DNA from: an uncultured Oscillibacter sp.
Lineage (GTDB): Bacteria; Bacillota; Clostridia; Oscillospirales; Oscillospiraceae
Length of the DNA: 14,373 nt
Direction of reading: 5' to 3'
Assembly: GCA_902476875.1 (NCBI GenBank)
Contig: CABSFC010000070.1
Coordinates: 1-14,373, forward strand
Shown: piece after piece, positions 1 to 6,700 of the stretch
How positions within the stretch are numbered: the stretch's first letter is position 1
How the letters are laid out: each line of letters starts with the position of its first letter
Made by a program: the position numbers and the translations under genes
Notes under the pieces: model-generated
What the model was told of the DNA's origin: nothing
What the model saw: only the letters and a program-made list of their open reading frames with translations
The model's database searches: none

Positions 1-17
1 ACCGCTTTTGTTTTGGC

Positions 18-1454
18 TCAGCTGAGGGGGAATTCCACGCCGTCGATGACGACGGCGGCGACGTCCGACAGGTCGATGGGCTGGTCGAAGCTCTGGCCGG
101 TGGTCATCTCGGTGACCGTGTAAAGGCCGTCCTCCGTGGGCTTGTAGGATGTGGCGGCTCTGCGCATGGGAATATCGGTCAGCGAACCATCCTGGCGGCG
201 GAGCTGCATGGTCCAGCTATAGGGCAGAAGCTCCCACGCAAGCGCCTCCCCGGTCAGCTCCCTGGCGGTCATGTCCATTTCCCAGGACAGCGGCGAGACG
301 CGGAGACCGGTTACGGTCAGCGCCGGGGAGAAGATGCTGGCCTGCCCCTCCCAGTAGAGGGAGGTGTCCTGATAGAGCGGCGTCCACGACAGCTCCCACG
401 TCCCTTCGATGATGGTGTCGAATCTGGGGACCCAGTACGCGTCCTCGATCTGGTCGCCGTGGAGACCGTCGTAGGACACAACGATATTGCCGTCCGCCCG
501 CCGGGTGACGGTGAAGCCGGCGGGGAGACTCACCGGCACAGCCACGACCTGGGCGGACACCGCCGCCACATCCTCCTCTGTCGCTTCCCACAGCATGGAG
601 CCGTCGGCGTAGATGATGGTGGTGAATGGCTTTCCCGCCTCTCCGGCCAGGTGGAAGACCTCGTCCTCCGTGTATTGATGGGGCATACCGTAGTTTTTCA
701 CCGTCACTGTGACGGGCTGGCCGTTCAGGCCGCTGTCGTGGAAGCCGGTGATCTCCATCAGATAGGTCACGGATGTCTCATTCTCCTCCAGAACGGTACA
801 GCCATAAGAGTAGCCCGTTCCCTCAATCTCGACGGAAAAGTCCTCAAATTGCCGCTTCGGGCCCCAGACCTCGCCCTGCCCGATAGACGCCAGCGGCGAA
901 CCCGCCGGAAAGTCGAACCGCAGCTTTACATACAGGCACGAGGGGTCCCCCAGGGTCTGCAGTACCGTCAAGCGGATGTCCTGGTCTTCGGCGGTCCGCT
1001 CCACCGCCTGCACGGCGGGACGCAGCCGCCGGGCCTGGGCCGTGTCCACCTGCAAAGCGGCGGCGACCTGTTCGTCCAGCTCCGGCGGCTCCGCCGGCTC
1101 GGGCTCCGGCGCCGCGATCTGGACGGGCGCGGCCTCCTGGACGGGCGGCTCGGCCTCCGCCGGAGTCTCCGGCTCCACAGCCGTCTCCGCCACGGGCTCC
1201 CGCCGGATGCCCAGCGCCGTGCTGATCCGGCCCTCGGTGGTATAGTCCGCCGCGGTCACGGCGCTGATGGACAGGACGCAGATCACGGCGGCGATCAGCA
1301 GGCCCCGGAGGGGCGCGCGCCTCCGCCTGGGCCGCTCCGGAGCCGCTTCCGTGCGGGAGAGAGTGCGCCGCTTCACGGCGTCCAGGTCAAATTGGGGCTG
1401 TCCGTCCAGCAGCGCGTCCAGCTCCCATTCCGTGGGGATCTGATGTTCAGTCAC
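18..1454 (-). CDS. Membrane anti-sigma factor with extracytoplasmic domain (DUF4179-like)
   Basis: A 478-residue protein starting at GTG 1454, which overlaps the end of the upstream sigma gene (GTGACTGA) and suggests translational coupling. The cytoplasmic N-terminus (about residues 1-48) contains FDLDAVKRRTLSR, like the short sigma-binding region of clostridial anti-sigma factors. A run of basic residues (41-50) precedes one membrane helix (about 50-69). A Pro/Glu-rich linker (about 85-130) leads to a large outside domain with repeated beta-type segments. The layout (short inside region, one membrane span, big outside sensor) and the partner gene support an anti-sigma role that holds the sigma factor until a surface signal arrives. 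The DUF4179 resemblance is from memory of the family and is moderate. The signal is unknown. Confidence 0.75.
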   Translation of the reverse strand: MTEHQIPTEWELDALLDGQPQFDLDAVKRRTLSRTEAAPERPRRRRAPLRGLLIAAVICVLSISAVTAADYTTEGRISTALGIRREPVAETAVEPETPAEAEPPVQEAAPVQIAAPEPEPAEPPELDEQVAAALQVDTAQARRLRPAVQAVERTAEDQDIRLTVLQTLGDPSCLYVKLRFDFPAGSPLASIGQGEVWGPKRQFEDFSVEIEGTGYSYGCTVLEENETSVTYLMEITGFHDSGLNGQPVTVTVKNYGMPHQYTEDEVFHLAGEAGKPFTTIIYADGSMLWEATEEDVAAVSAQVVAVPVSLPAGFTVTRRADGNIVVSYDGLHGDQIEDAYWVPRFDTIIEGTWELSWTPLYQDTSLYWEGQASIFSPALTVTGLRVSPLSWEMDMTARELTGEALAWELLPYSWTMQLRRQDGSLTDIPMRRAATSYKPTEDGLYTVTEMTTGQSFDQPIDLSDVAAVVIDGVEFPLS

Positions 1455-1986
1455 AGGAAACACCCCTTTCCAGCAGCGTCTGCCGCAGCTTTTTCCGGCC
1501 CCGGCGCAGCCGCCCCCGCAGGGTGGAGGGATTCTGCCCCGTGACGGCGGCGATCTCCGCCACCGTCTGCTCCAAATAGTAAAAGCGGATGAACAGCTCC
1601 CGGTCGTCCGGCGGCAGAGCGTCGACGGCCTGCCGCAGGGCGGCGGTGCGCTCCGCCATCTCCGCCCGCTGCTCCGGCAGGGGAGAGGAGTCCGCCAGCG
1701 GCAGGTCCTCCGGCAATTCCTCCGTCGGGTGGAACTGCCGCAGCCGCTGCCGGGCGGCGTTGCGGGCAATGGCCGCAAGATACGGCTTCACGTCCCCCTC
1801 CAGCCGGTCCCGGCTGTTCCACAGGCAGACGAACACGTCCGACAGCGCCTCCTCCATATCCTCGGCGGGCAGCGTGCGGTTCAGAAATGCCGCGATGATC
1901 CTGGCGGCGTAGGCCGCGTAGCGGTCCATGACCTCCTCCAGGGCGCCGGGGTCCCCCAGGCGCAGCCTGGCAGTCAGCTGATCCAT
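1447..1986 (-). CDS. ECF-type RNA polymerase sigma factor (sigma-70 family)
   Basis: A 179-residue protein. Region 2 (about residues 20-85) carries AEDMEEALSDVFVCLW and VKPYLAAIARNAARQRLR, the usual core-binding and -10-recognition segments. Region 4 (about 120-173) carries LPPDDRELFIRFYYLEQT, then a helix-turn-helix ending in the basic stretch RGRLRRGRKKLRQTL. There is no region 1 or 3, as expected for the extracytoplasmic-function group. An AGGAGG lies 9 nt before ATG 1986; an in-frame GTG one codon upstream (1989) is also possible. It is the first gene of a two-gene operon with the anti-sigma factor. No GAAAC/CGTC-type ECF promoter is evident upstream, so autoregulation is not supported by sequence; a housekeeping promoter is visible instead. 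Confidence 0.93.
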   Translation of the reverse strand: MDQLTARLRLGDPGALEEVMDRYAAYAARIIAAFLNRTLPAEDMEEALSDVFVCLWNSRDRLEGDVKPYLAAIARNAARQRLRQFHPTEELPEDLPLADSSPLPEQRAEMAERTAALRQAVDALPPDDRELFIRFYYLEQTVAEIAAVTGQNPSTLRGRLRRGRKKLRQTLLERGVSCD

Positions 1987-2094
1987 CACAGGACGCCTCC
2001 TCTCCCAATGGCCTTTACTCTCCTGTATGCGTTTCCCGGGAAAATTGTTGCGCCGTTTGGGGAAAAATTGAAAAGCTCCCGCGTTTTCAGCTGC

Positions 2095-2123
2095 AGTATA
2101 GCAAGTTTTCGATGCGTGGGCAA
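2095..2123 (-). promoter_or_regulatory. Promoter for the sigma/anti-sigma operon
   Basis: On the minus strand TTGCCC (2123-2118) is followed after 17 nt by TATACT (2100-2095). Spacing is ideal and the -10 box is strong. It is divergent from the promoter at 2139-2166, and the two -35 boxes are 15 bp apart. The transcript leader would be about 100 nt. Confidence 0.6.
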
Positions 2124-2138
2124 GCTGGCGGATTTTTC

Positions 2139-2166
2139 TTGCATTTCTTCTCGTTTTCAGTATAAT
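2139..2166 (+). promoter_or_regulatory. Promoter for the pan-like leader and the ECF S component gene
   Basis: TTGCAT (2139-2144), a 16-nt spacer and a consensus TATAAT (2161-2166). Transcription would start near 2173, just upstream of the structured leader, giving an untranslated region of about 145 nt. CGTTTTCAG directly precedes this -10 box (2152-2160) and recurs at 2082-2090 beside the divergent -10 box. Confidence 0.7.
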
Positions 2167-2196
2167 AAAACTGTTGTGTTCCCCGGCCTGGTCGAA

Positions 2197-2236
2197 CCAC
2201 GGCGCCGTATCCGGTCCTCCGGAACGGCAGCGGTGG
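2197..2236 (+). ncRNA. pan-like RNA hairpin 1 (5' leader)
   Basis: An RNA hairpin read directly from the sequence. Apical stem: 2210-2214 with 2219-2223 (TCCGG/CCGGA, loop TCCT). Bulged A2209. Middle stem: 2204-2208 with 2224-2228 (GCCGT/ACGGC). Bulged A2229. Lower stem: 2202-2203 with 2230-2231, a G-G mismatch, then CCAC 2197-2200 with GTGG 2233-2236. A stem with two bulged adenosines, often in tandem copies, is the published description of the 'pan' motif found upstream of pantothenate synthesis genes. The match to that motif is from memory of its architecture, not a covariance search. A closing helix, 2181-2186 (CCCCGG) with 2251-2256 (CCGGGG), may enclose it. Confidence 0.65.
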
Positions 2237-2270
2237 AATCAGGGGCCATTCCGGGGGGCGCGGCGAAAAT

Positions 2271-2305
2271 TTGCGTTGTATCCGCCGGGAGCGGAACGAC
2301 AGCAG
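2271..2305 (+). ncRNA. pan-like RNA hairpin 2, abutting the ribosome binding site
   Basis: This has the same architecture as hairpin 1, offset by 69-71 nt. Apical stem: TCCGC 2281-2285 with GCGGA 2291-2295 (loop CGGGA). Bulged A2280. Middle stem: GTTGT 2275-2279 with ACGAC 2296-2300 (one G-U). Bulged A2301. Lower stem: 2271-2274 with 2302-2305. Both hairpins share GTATCCG on the left arm and CGGAACG.CAGC on the right. The lower stem takes in the first bases of AGCAGGAGGA, the ribosome binding site of the transporter gene at 2318, so folding could control translation. Confidence 0.65.
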
Positions 2306-2317
2306 GAGGAATTGAAT

Positions 2318-2932
2318 ATGAAGAACACGAGCACAAATCTGCGCACACTGACACAGCTGGCCTTACTGGTCGCCATCGAGTTCGCCATGCGGGCCCTGGG
2401 CCTGGGCACGGTCCCGATGGGGCCGCTGGTCATGAGCTTCCTGACGCTGCCCATCGCGGTGGGCGCCATCGTCATCGGCCCGCTGGCCGGTCTGGTGCTG
2501 GGCGGCGTTTTCGGCGTGCTGAGCCTGACGGACGCCATCGCGGGCCGGTCGGCCATGACGAACTTTTTCTTCAACATCGACCCGGTGAACACCGTCATCC
2601 TGTGCGTGGGCATGCGGATGCTGATGGGCCTTTGCTGCGGTTTTGTGTTCAAAGCGGTGAGAAAGCTGGACAGCAAGGGCACCTGGAGCTATCTGGTGGG
2701 CGCGATCAGCGCTCCGCTGCTGAACACCCTGTTCTTTATGGGATACATCTGTCTGGTCTTCTACCACTGCGACTATGTGCAGAATCTGGTGACCACGCTG
2801 GGCGCCGCCAACCCGATCATGTTCGTGGTGCTGGTGGTAGGCGTGCAGGGCCTGATGGAGGCGGTGGTCTGCGGCGTCCTGGGCAGCATCCTGGGCAAGG
2901 CGGTGGACGTCTTCGCCAAGCGGCAGAAATAA
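2318..2932 (+). CDS. ECF transporter S component, PanT-like (pantothenate candidate)
   Basis: A 204-residue, very hydrophobic protein with about six membrane segments, the usual size of the substrate-binding S subunit of energy-coupling-factor vitamin transporters (PF12822-like). TQLALLVAIEFAMRALGLG near the N-terminus fits the ALL.A.-type helix 1 that contacts the T subunit. LPIAVGAIVIGPLAGLVLGG and the later VGMRMLMGLCCGFVF resemble the PanT-like subgroup. No ATPase or T component lies nearby, as expected for group II systems that share a common energising module. ATG 2318 follows AGGAGGA by 7 nt. The substrate cannot be proved from the protein; the pan-like leader is the main argument for pantothenate. 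Folate or another vitamin remains possible. Confidence 0.82.
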   Translation: MKNTSTNLRTLTQLALLVAIEFAMRALGLGTVPMGPLVMSFLTLPIAVGAIVIGPLAGLVLGGVFGVLSLTDAIAGRSAMTNFFFNIDPVNTVILCVGMRMLMGLCCGFVFKAVRKLDSKGTWSYLVGAISAPLLNTLFFMGYICLVFYHCDYVQNLVTTLGAANPIMFVVLVVGVQGLMEAVVCGVLGSILGKAVDVFAKRQK

Positions 2933-2958
2933 GAGAAATAAGAATTAAGAACATACGT

Positions 2959-2994
2959 AATCCCCCGGACCACAGAAATGCGGCCCGGGGGATT
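2959..2994 (+). terminator. Hairpin terminator candidate after the S component gene
   Basis: A 10-bp perfect stem, AATCCCCCGG (2959-2968) with CCGGGGGATT (2985-2994), 27 nt after the stop codon. The following bases (CATATTT) are only modestly U-rich, so termination may be partial. Confidence 0.6.
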
Positions 2995-3263
2995 CATATT
3001 TCCGGCGGGGATTTCCGCCCAGGGAAAGGGCGGCGCCCAGTGTCCCCCTTAAAGCGGATGATTGTCTCCGTGACTCCGGGAAAGCATGAGGCGGAGCGGG
3101 TCCGCGCTATCACCGGGGAGAACGGCGATGTCATCCGCCTGCCGCGGATATGTCTCCGGAGAAAGCCTGACAAAATTTTTTCCAAATTGCTCATTTGTCC
3201 TTTCGAAGCCGTCCAGCCGCCCGGTATACTGGTGCCACGATCAAACAAAAGGAGAGGATTTCC
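2995..3263 (+). other. Intergenic stretch: candidate RNA fold and promoter, no gene recognised
   Basis: The gap from 2933 to 3263 has no convincing gene. A stop-free reading from ATG 3058 to 3267 has no ribosome binding site and resembles no family known to me. Notable pairings are GCGGATGA (3054-3061) with TCATCCGC (3131-3138), enclosing CTCCG (3066-3070)/CGGAG (3092-3096) and a stem at 3109-3129. The 3' strand of the outer helix can also pair with GCGGAT (3144-3149). A run of six T lies at about 3175-3180. The downstream end holds the promoter listed separately. Confidence 0.35.
3202..3230 (+). promoter_or_regulatory. Candidate promoter for the DUF3100-TSUP-amidohydrolase operon
   Basis: A good -10 box, TATACT (3225-3230), lies 33 bp before the GTG start of the first gene. 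The -35 box at 17-bp spacing (TTCGAA, 3202-3207) is poor, which suggests an activator. An inverted repeat CAAAT-N5-ATTTG (3183-3197) lies just upstream, centred about 47 bp before the expected start point. Confidence 0.4.
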
Positions 3264-4115
3264 GTGAAAAAAGCTGAACACGCCTATCCGTCGCTGCTTG
3301 CCCGCATCAAAGAGGAGTGGAAACTGTACCTGCTGGCCTTTCTCTTTATTCTCATCGCGGACACCATCGGTCAGATCAAGATCCCAGTCTGGAAGGGCAC
3401 CTTCATCATCTTCCCCATTTTCTACGCCCTGTTTCTGGGCATCCTGACCGGCCCCAGTATCCTCAGGCTCCTGGACAACAAGCTGGTCAAGGCTGCCTCC
3501 GGCCTGGTGGGTATCGCCATTTTGCCCTTTGTCGCCAAGCTGGGCATCACCGCCGGCGCCAACATCTCCATCGTCATCTCCGCCGGACCCGCCCTGCTGC
3601 TCCAGGAGTTCGGCAATCTGGGCACCATCCTGCTGGCCATGCCCGTGGCCCTGCTGCTGGGGCTGAAGCGGGAGGCCGTGGGCGCCGTCCACTCCATCAA
3701 CCGGGAAACCAACCTGGCCCTGATGCAGGACATGTTCGGCGCCGACTCTCCGGAGGCCCAGGGCAGTCTCTCCGTCTACATCGTCGGCGGCATGGTGGGC
3801 ACCATCTACTTTGGCTTCATGGCCTCCATGGCCGCCTCCACCGGCGTGTTCCACCCCTATGCCCTGGGCATGGCCTCCGGCGTGGGCGCGGGCATTTTGA
3901 TGTCCTCCGCCGTGGCGGCGCTGTCCGAGGTCATGCCCGCCTATGCCGACCAGATCGCCGCCATGGCCTCCGCCAGCGAAACCATCTCCGGCATCGACGG
4001 CATCTATATGGCCATCTTCATCGGCATCCCCCTGTGCAACGTCCTCTACCGCAAGCTGGAGCCCACCCTGGGCCGCGTGACCAAGGCGGGCCGCAAAGCC
4101 GCCGAGAAGAAATAA
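3264..4115 (+). CDS. DUF3100-type multi-pass membrane protein (putative transporter subunit)
   Basis: A 283-residue protein starting at GTG 3264, with GGAGAGG 7 nt upstream; no closer ATG fits the frame. Residues 1-20 are charged, then membrane segments follow at about 21-38, 45-66, 76-95, 100-112, 120-134, 170-190, 200-221 and 246-262. Conserved-looking blocks are GPALLLQEFGNLGTI (109-122), LGLKREAVGAVHSINRETN (132-150), a SPEAQG...VYIVGG segment and FHPYALGMASGVGAG (196-210). These match my memory of the DUF3100 family, whose function is unknown. Gly/Pro-rich helices with buried polar residues suggest transport. It is the first gene of a four-gene operon, 13 nt before the next, which is likely its partner subunit. 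Confidence 0.72.
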   Translation: MKKAEHAYPSLLARIKEEWKLYLLAFLFILIADTIGQIKIPVWKGTFIIFPIFYALFLGILTGPSILRLLDNKLVKAASGLVGIAILPFVAKLGITAGANISIVISAGPALLLQEFGNLGTILLAMPVALLLGLKREAVGAVHSINRETNLALMQDMFGADSPEAQGSLSVYIVGGMVGTIYFGFMASMAASTGVFHPYALGMASGVGAGILMSSAVAALSEVMPAYADQIAAMASASETISGIDGIYMAIFIGIPLCNVLYRKLEPTLGRVTKAGRKAAEKK

Positions 4116-4128
4116 GGAGGAGACGAAC

Positions 4129-4575
4129 ATGCGTATCAAGGAATGGATTTTTACCCTGGCCATCGCGGGCCTGGGCATGATGACCGCCAACTTCATCGGC
4201 TTCGACGTGGCGTTCATGGACTCTCTTCCCGGCGTTCTGGTACTGCTGGCGCTGGCGCTGTGCGCGGCGGGCCTCTCCGCCGTCATTCCCCTGAAGCTCC
4301 CCACCGTGGCCTACTGCTCCATCCTGGGGCTGCTGGCCGCCTGCCCGCTCTCCCCCGTCTCCGGCTTTGTCATCGAGGCGGCGAACAAGATCAACTTCAC
4401 CGCGCCGCTGACCATGGTGGGCGCCTTCGCGGGCATGTCCATCAGCAACCAGCTGAAGACGTTCCTCAAACAGGGCTGGAAGCTGATCCTCATCACCATT
4501 CTGGTCATGACCGGAACCTTCTTCGGCTCGCTGTGCATCGCCCAGGTGGTGCTCAGGCTGACAGGGGCCATCTGA
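4129..4575 (+). CDS. Small membrane protein, likely partner of the DUF3100 protein
   Basis: A 148-residue protein with about five membrane segments (roughly 5-22, 33-55, 60-78, 88-106 and 119-142). ATG 4129 is preceded by AAGGAGG. The segment KLPTVAYCSILGLL in the middle and MTGTFFGSLCIAQVVLRLTG at the C-terminus resemble the small proteins I recall next to DUF3100 genes. No enzymatic motif is visible. Immediate adjacency (13 nt) and matching membrane character suggest a two-subunit membrane complex with the upstream product. The substrate is unknown. The gene ends 4 nt before the TSUP permease, so translation is probably coupled. Confidence 0.65.
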   Translation: MRIKEWIFTLAIAGLGMMTANFIGFDVAFMDSLPGVLVLLALALCAAGLSAVIPLKLPTVAYCSILGLLAACPLSPVSGFVIEAANKINFTAPLTMVGAFAGMSISNQLKTFLKQGWKLILITILVMTGTFFGSLCIAQVVLRLTGAI

Positions 4576-4579
4576 CGCC

Positions 4580-5323
4580 ATGACGCTCCTTTTTGCCGCC
4601 GCGGGCTGCTGCGCCGTGGGGCTGTGCATCGGCTGGTGCGGCGTGGCTGGATTCCTGCTGCCCATCCTGTTCGTGAACGTCTGCGGCCTCTCCGTGACGG
4701 AGAGCCTGCTGGCAAGCTTTCTGTGCTTCGCCGTCTCCGGCGCCATCGGCGCCTTCAACTACCACCGCCGGGGAGAGCTGCCCCTGCGGCCCGCCCTGGT
4801 CCTCTCCGCCGGGAGCCTGGCGGGCGGCCTGATCGGCGCGGCCCTGGGGGGGCTGCTGGCGGCGGAGACCGTCAAGGTGCTGTTGTACCTGGTCGTCCTG
4901 CTGTCCGGCGCGGCCATCGCCGTTCGGGAACTGCGCCCCCCGTTGGCCGCACGGGAGCGGGCCATGCCCCGTGCGGCGCTGTTGCTGCCGCTGGGTCTGG
5001 CCACCGCCGTGATCTGCGCCCTGTCCGGCGCGGGAGGACCGGTGCTGGTGATGCCGCTGCTGGTGGCCCTGGGGGTCCCGGCCAGGATGGCCGTGGGCGT
5101 CGCGCTGCTGGACGCGGTCTTCATCGCCCTGCCGGCCATCGCGGTCTATGGGAGCCAGTGCGCGCCGCTGGCGCTGCTGCCCTTTTTGGCGGTGGCCGCC
5201 GCCAGCCACGCCGTGGGCGTCTCCATCGGCAGCGCCACCGCCGCCCGGGTGCCACAGCGCCTTTTGAAGCGGGGCGTCGCCGTGTTTTCCATCTGCTTTT
5301 CCCTGTACATGCTGCTGAAATAG
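4580..5323 (+). CDS. TSUP (TauE/SafE) family permease
   Basis: A 247-residue protein with about eight membrane helices in two related halves. The first half begins with IGWCGVAGFLLPILFVNVCG (residues 17-36), the second with LSGAGGPVLVMPLLVALGVP (148-167); these are the paired Gly-rich N-terminal motifs of the TauE/SafE family. Family members move sulfite, sulfoacetate, sulfolactate and related small organic or sulfur anions, mostly outward. ATG 4580 lies 4 nt after the previous stop and has only a weak ribosome binding site, consistent with coupled translation. Its place between a putative transporter pair and an amidohydrolase suggests that it moves a substrate or product of that pathway; the compound cannot be inferred. 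Confidence 0.85.
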   Translation: MTLLFAAAGCCAVGLCIGWCGVAGFLLPILFVNVCGLSVTESLLASFLCFAVSGAIGAFNYHRRGELPLRPALVLSAGSLAGGLIGAALGGLLAAETVKVLLYLVVLLSGAAIAVRELRPPLAARERAMPRAALLLPLGLATAVICALSGAGGPVLVMPLLVALGVPARMAVGVALLDAVFIALPAIAVYGSQCAPLALLPFLAVAAASHAVGVSIGSATAARVPQRLLKRGVAVFSICFSLYMLLK

Positions 5324-5334
5324 GAGGCTCTCTT

Positions 5335-6666
5335 ATGCAAAACCAAGCGATCCACTGCGATATCCTGTTAACGGACGTCCGCTATCTGGCCCCGGACATG
5401 ACCGTCGTTTCCGGCAGGTCCATCGCCGTCTCCCGGGGCCGTATTTTGGACATTGTGGACGCCGGAGACCGGACGTATCAGGCGGACACCGTCCTGCCGG
5501 GGGGGCACCTGCTGTGGATGCCCGGTCTGGTGGACGGCCACACCCACACCAGCCAGCAGCTCCTGCGGGGGCGGCTCCTGGACGAGAAGCCCGTCATCTG
5601 GAAGCGGGTCAACGTGCCCTTTGAGAGCCGCCTGGACGAGGGGATGTCCCGTCTCAGCGCCGAGCTCGCCGCCATGGAGATGATCTCCTGCGGCACCACC
5701 GGCTTTGTGGATGCCGGGGGCAGGTACCCGGAGGTGTTCGCGGAGGTCTACCGGCAGTCCGGCCTGCGGGGCCGCCTGTCCGTCATGACCAACGACAGCC
5801 CCCGCGCGCCGGAGAGCCTGCGGGCCCCCTCCGCACCGGAGGCGGTGGCCCGGCTGCGGGCCATGCGGGACGCCCTGTCCGGCGGACGGCTGGGACCCAT
5901 TTACTCCGTCACTACCCCCACCGCCGTCAGCGAGGACCTGCTGCGGGCCGTGTTCGAGGCCGCGGCGGCGGACAGCGTGCCGGTGGAGACCCACATGAAC
6001 GAGTATGCCAGCGAGGTAACGGAGTTCATCGAGCGGTACGGCCAGCGGCCCTTCACCTGGCTGGAGCGGGAGGGACTGCTCTCCGCCCCCATGACCGCGC
6101 CCCACTGCATCTTCCTGGACCAGGAGGAGATCGAAATCGTAGCCCGCCGCCAGATTCGGGTGGCCCACTGCCCCTTCTCCAACTGCGGCAAGGGCGTGCC
6201 GCCTACGCCCCAGCTGCTCCGCGCCGGGGCCTCCGTGGGCTTTGGCACCGACGGCTCCGCCCACGGCGGACTGGACCTGTTCCGGGAGATGCGGCTGTTT
6301 CGGGGCGTCATGAACGTGACGCGGGGCGTCGCGGAGGCCAACGCCTCCGTCATGCCCGCAGAGACGCTGCTGGGCATGGCCACCCGGGGCGGCGCGGCGG
6401 CGCTGTTCGAGCCGGGCCTGGGCGTCATCGCCCCCGGCGCGCCGGCGGACCTGATCGCCATCGACACCGACGCGCCCCACCTGTGGCCCACCCAGAATCT
6501 GGTCCACTCCCTGGTGGAGAGCGCCAGCGGCGCCGACGTCCGCCACTCCATCGTGGACGGCGCGCTGCTGATGAAGGACCGGGAGCTGCTGACATTGGAC
6601 CGGGAGCGCGTCCGCCGGGAGGCGGAGCTGCTGTTTGAAAAAAATCCATGGCTCTGCCGCTGGTAG
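5335..6666 (+). CDS. Amidohydrolase, ATZ/TRZ-MtaD-like (putative aminoheterocycle deaminase)
   Basis: A 443-residue metal-dependent hydrolase. ATG 5335 follows AGGAGG by 7 nt. The metal site is complete: HTH at 69-71 (PGLVDGHTHTSQQLLRG), H220 and E223 in VETHMNE, H257 in APHCIFL, and D306 in GFGTDGSAHGG. AHCPFSNCGKGVPP (277-290) is the usual substrate-pocket segment. The N- and C-terminal parts form the small beta domain, with GAPADLIAIDTD near the end. The family includes S-adenosylhomocysteine/methylthioadenosine deaminases, guanine and cytosine deaminase relatives and triazine hydrolases, all releasing ammonia or amine from a heterocycle. The exact substrate is not determined. It is the last gene of the transport operon and 53 nt before the Crp/Fnr-type regulator. 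Confidence 0.88.
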   Translation: MQNQAIHCDILLTDVRYLAPDMTVVSGRSIAVSRGRILDIVDAGDRTYQADTVLPGGHLLWMPGLVDGHTHTSQQLLRGRLLDEKPVIWKRVNVPFESRLDEGMSRLSAELAAMEMISCGTTGFVDAGGRYPEVFAEVYRQSGLRGRLSVMTNDSPRAPESLRAPSAPEAVARLRAMRDALSGGRLGPIYSVTTPTAVSEDLLRAVFEAAAADSVPVETHMNEYASEVTEFIERYGQRPFTWLEREGLLSAPMTAPHCIFLDQEEIEIVARRQIRVAHCPFSNCGKGVPPTPQLLRAGASVGFGTDGSAHGGLDLFREMRLFRGVMNVTRGVAEANASVMPAETLLGMATRGGAAALFEPGLGVIAPGAPADLIAIDTDAPHLWPTQNLVHSLVESASGADVRHSIVDGALLMKDRELLTLDRERVRREAELLFEKNPWLCRW

Positions 6667-6672
6667 GAGGCT

Positions 6673-6700
6673 TGTCCACCTCCGAAATCCATGGTATCAT
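6673..6700 (+). promoter_or_regulatory. Candidate promoter of the Crp/Fnr-type gene, inside the palindrome
   Basis: TTGTCC (6673-6678), a 16-nt spacer and TATCAT (6695-6700). The -10 box sits on the loop and start of the right arm of the inverted repeat at 6677-6714, so a protein bound there would block it. The start point would be near 6707, leaving a leader of about 13 nt. Confidence 0.4.

Noticed and set aside
1990..2040. An ECF-type autoregulated promoter (GAAAC near 2033) for the sigma operon.
   Set aside because: No CGTC-type -10 at 16-17 nt spacing; the nearest CGTC is about 35 nt away. The TTGCCC-17-TATACT promoter is better.
2251..2300. Resemblance of the leader's 3' part to the ends of tetrahydrofolate and preQ1-III riboswitches (GCGGCGAAAATTTG, then ATCCGCC).
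   Set aside because: The 5' halves of those aptamers are absent; the predicted transcript starts too close to allow their first stem, and the tandem bulged-A hairpins explain the same bases better.
3054..3138. A tRNA-sized (85-nt) closed fold as a possible tRNA.
   Set aside because: No T-loop GTTCGA-type sequence, no anticodon arm and an 8-bp rather than 7-bp closing stem.
1729..3267. A 512-codon plus-strand open frame across the sigma gene, the gap and the S component gene.
   Set aside because: It runs antisense or out of frame through genes with clear family motifs, has no ribosome binding site, and its product is low-complexity and resembles no family.
3058..3267. A possible small protein in the gap before the DUF3100 gene.
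   Set aside because: No ribosome binding site, overlaps the next gene's start, and resembles no family; the region is better described by its base pairing.
2994..4304. A 436-codon minus-strand open frame opposite the DUF3100 gene.
   Set aside because: Rich in Gly, His, Asp and Gln runs, as expected from the antisense of a GC-rich membrane-protein gene.
4624..5334. A 237-codon in-frame extension upstream of the amidohydrolase start.
   Set aside because: It overlaps the TSUP gene in another frame; ATG 5335 has an AGGAGG at good spacing and gives the normal family N-terminus.
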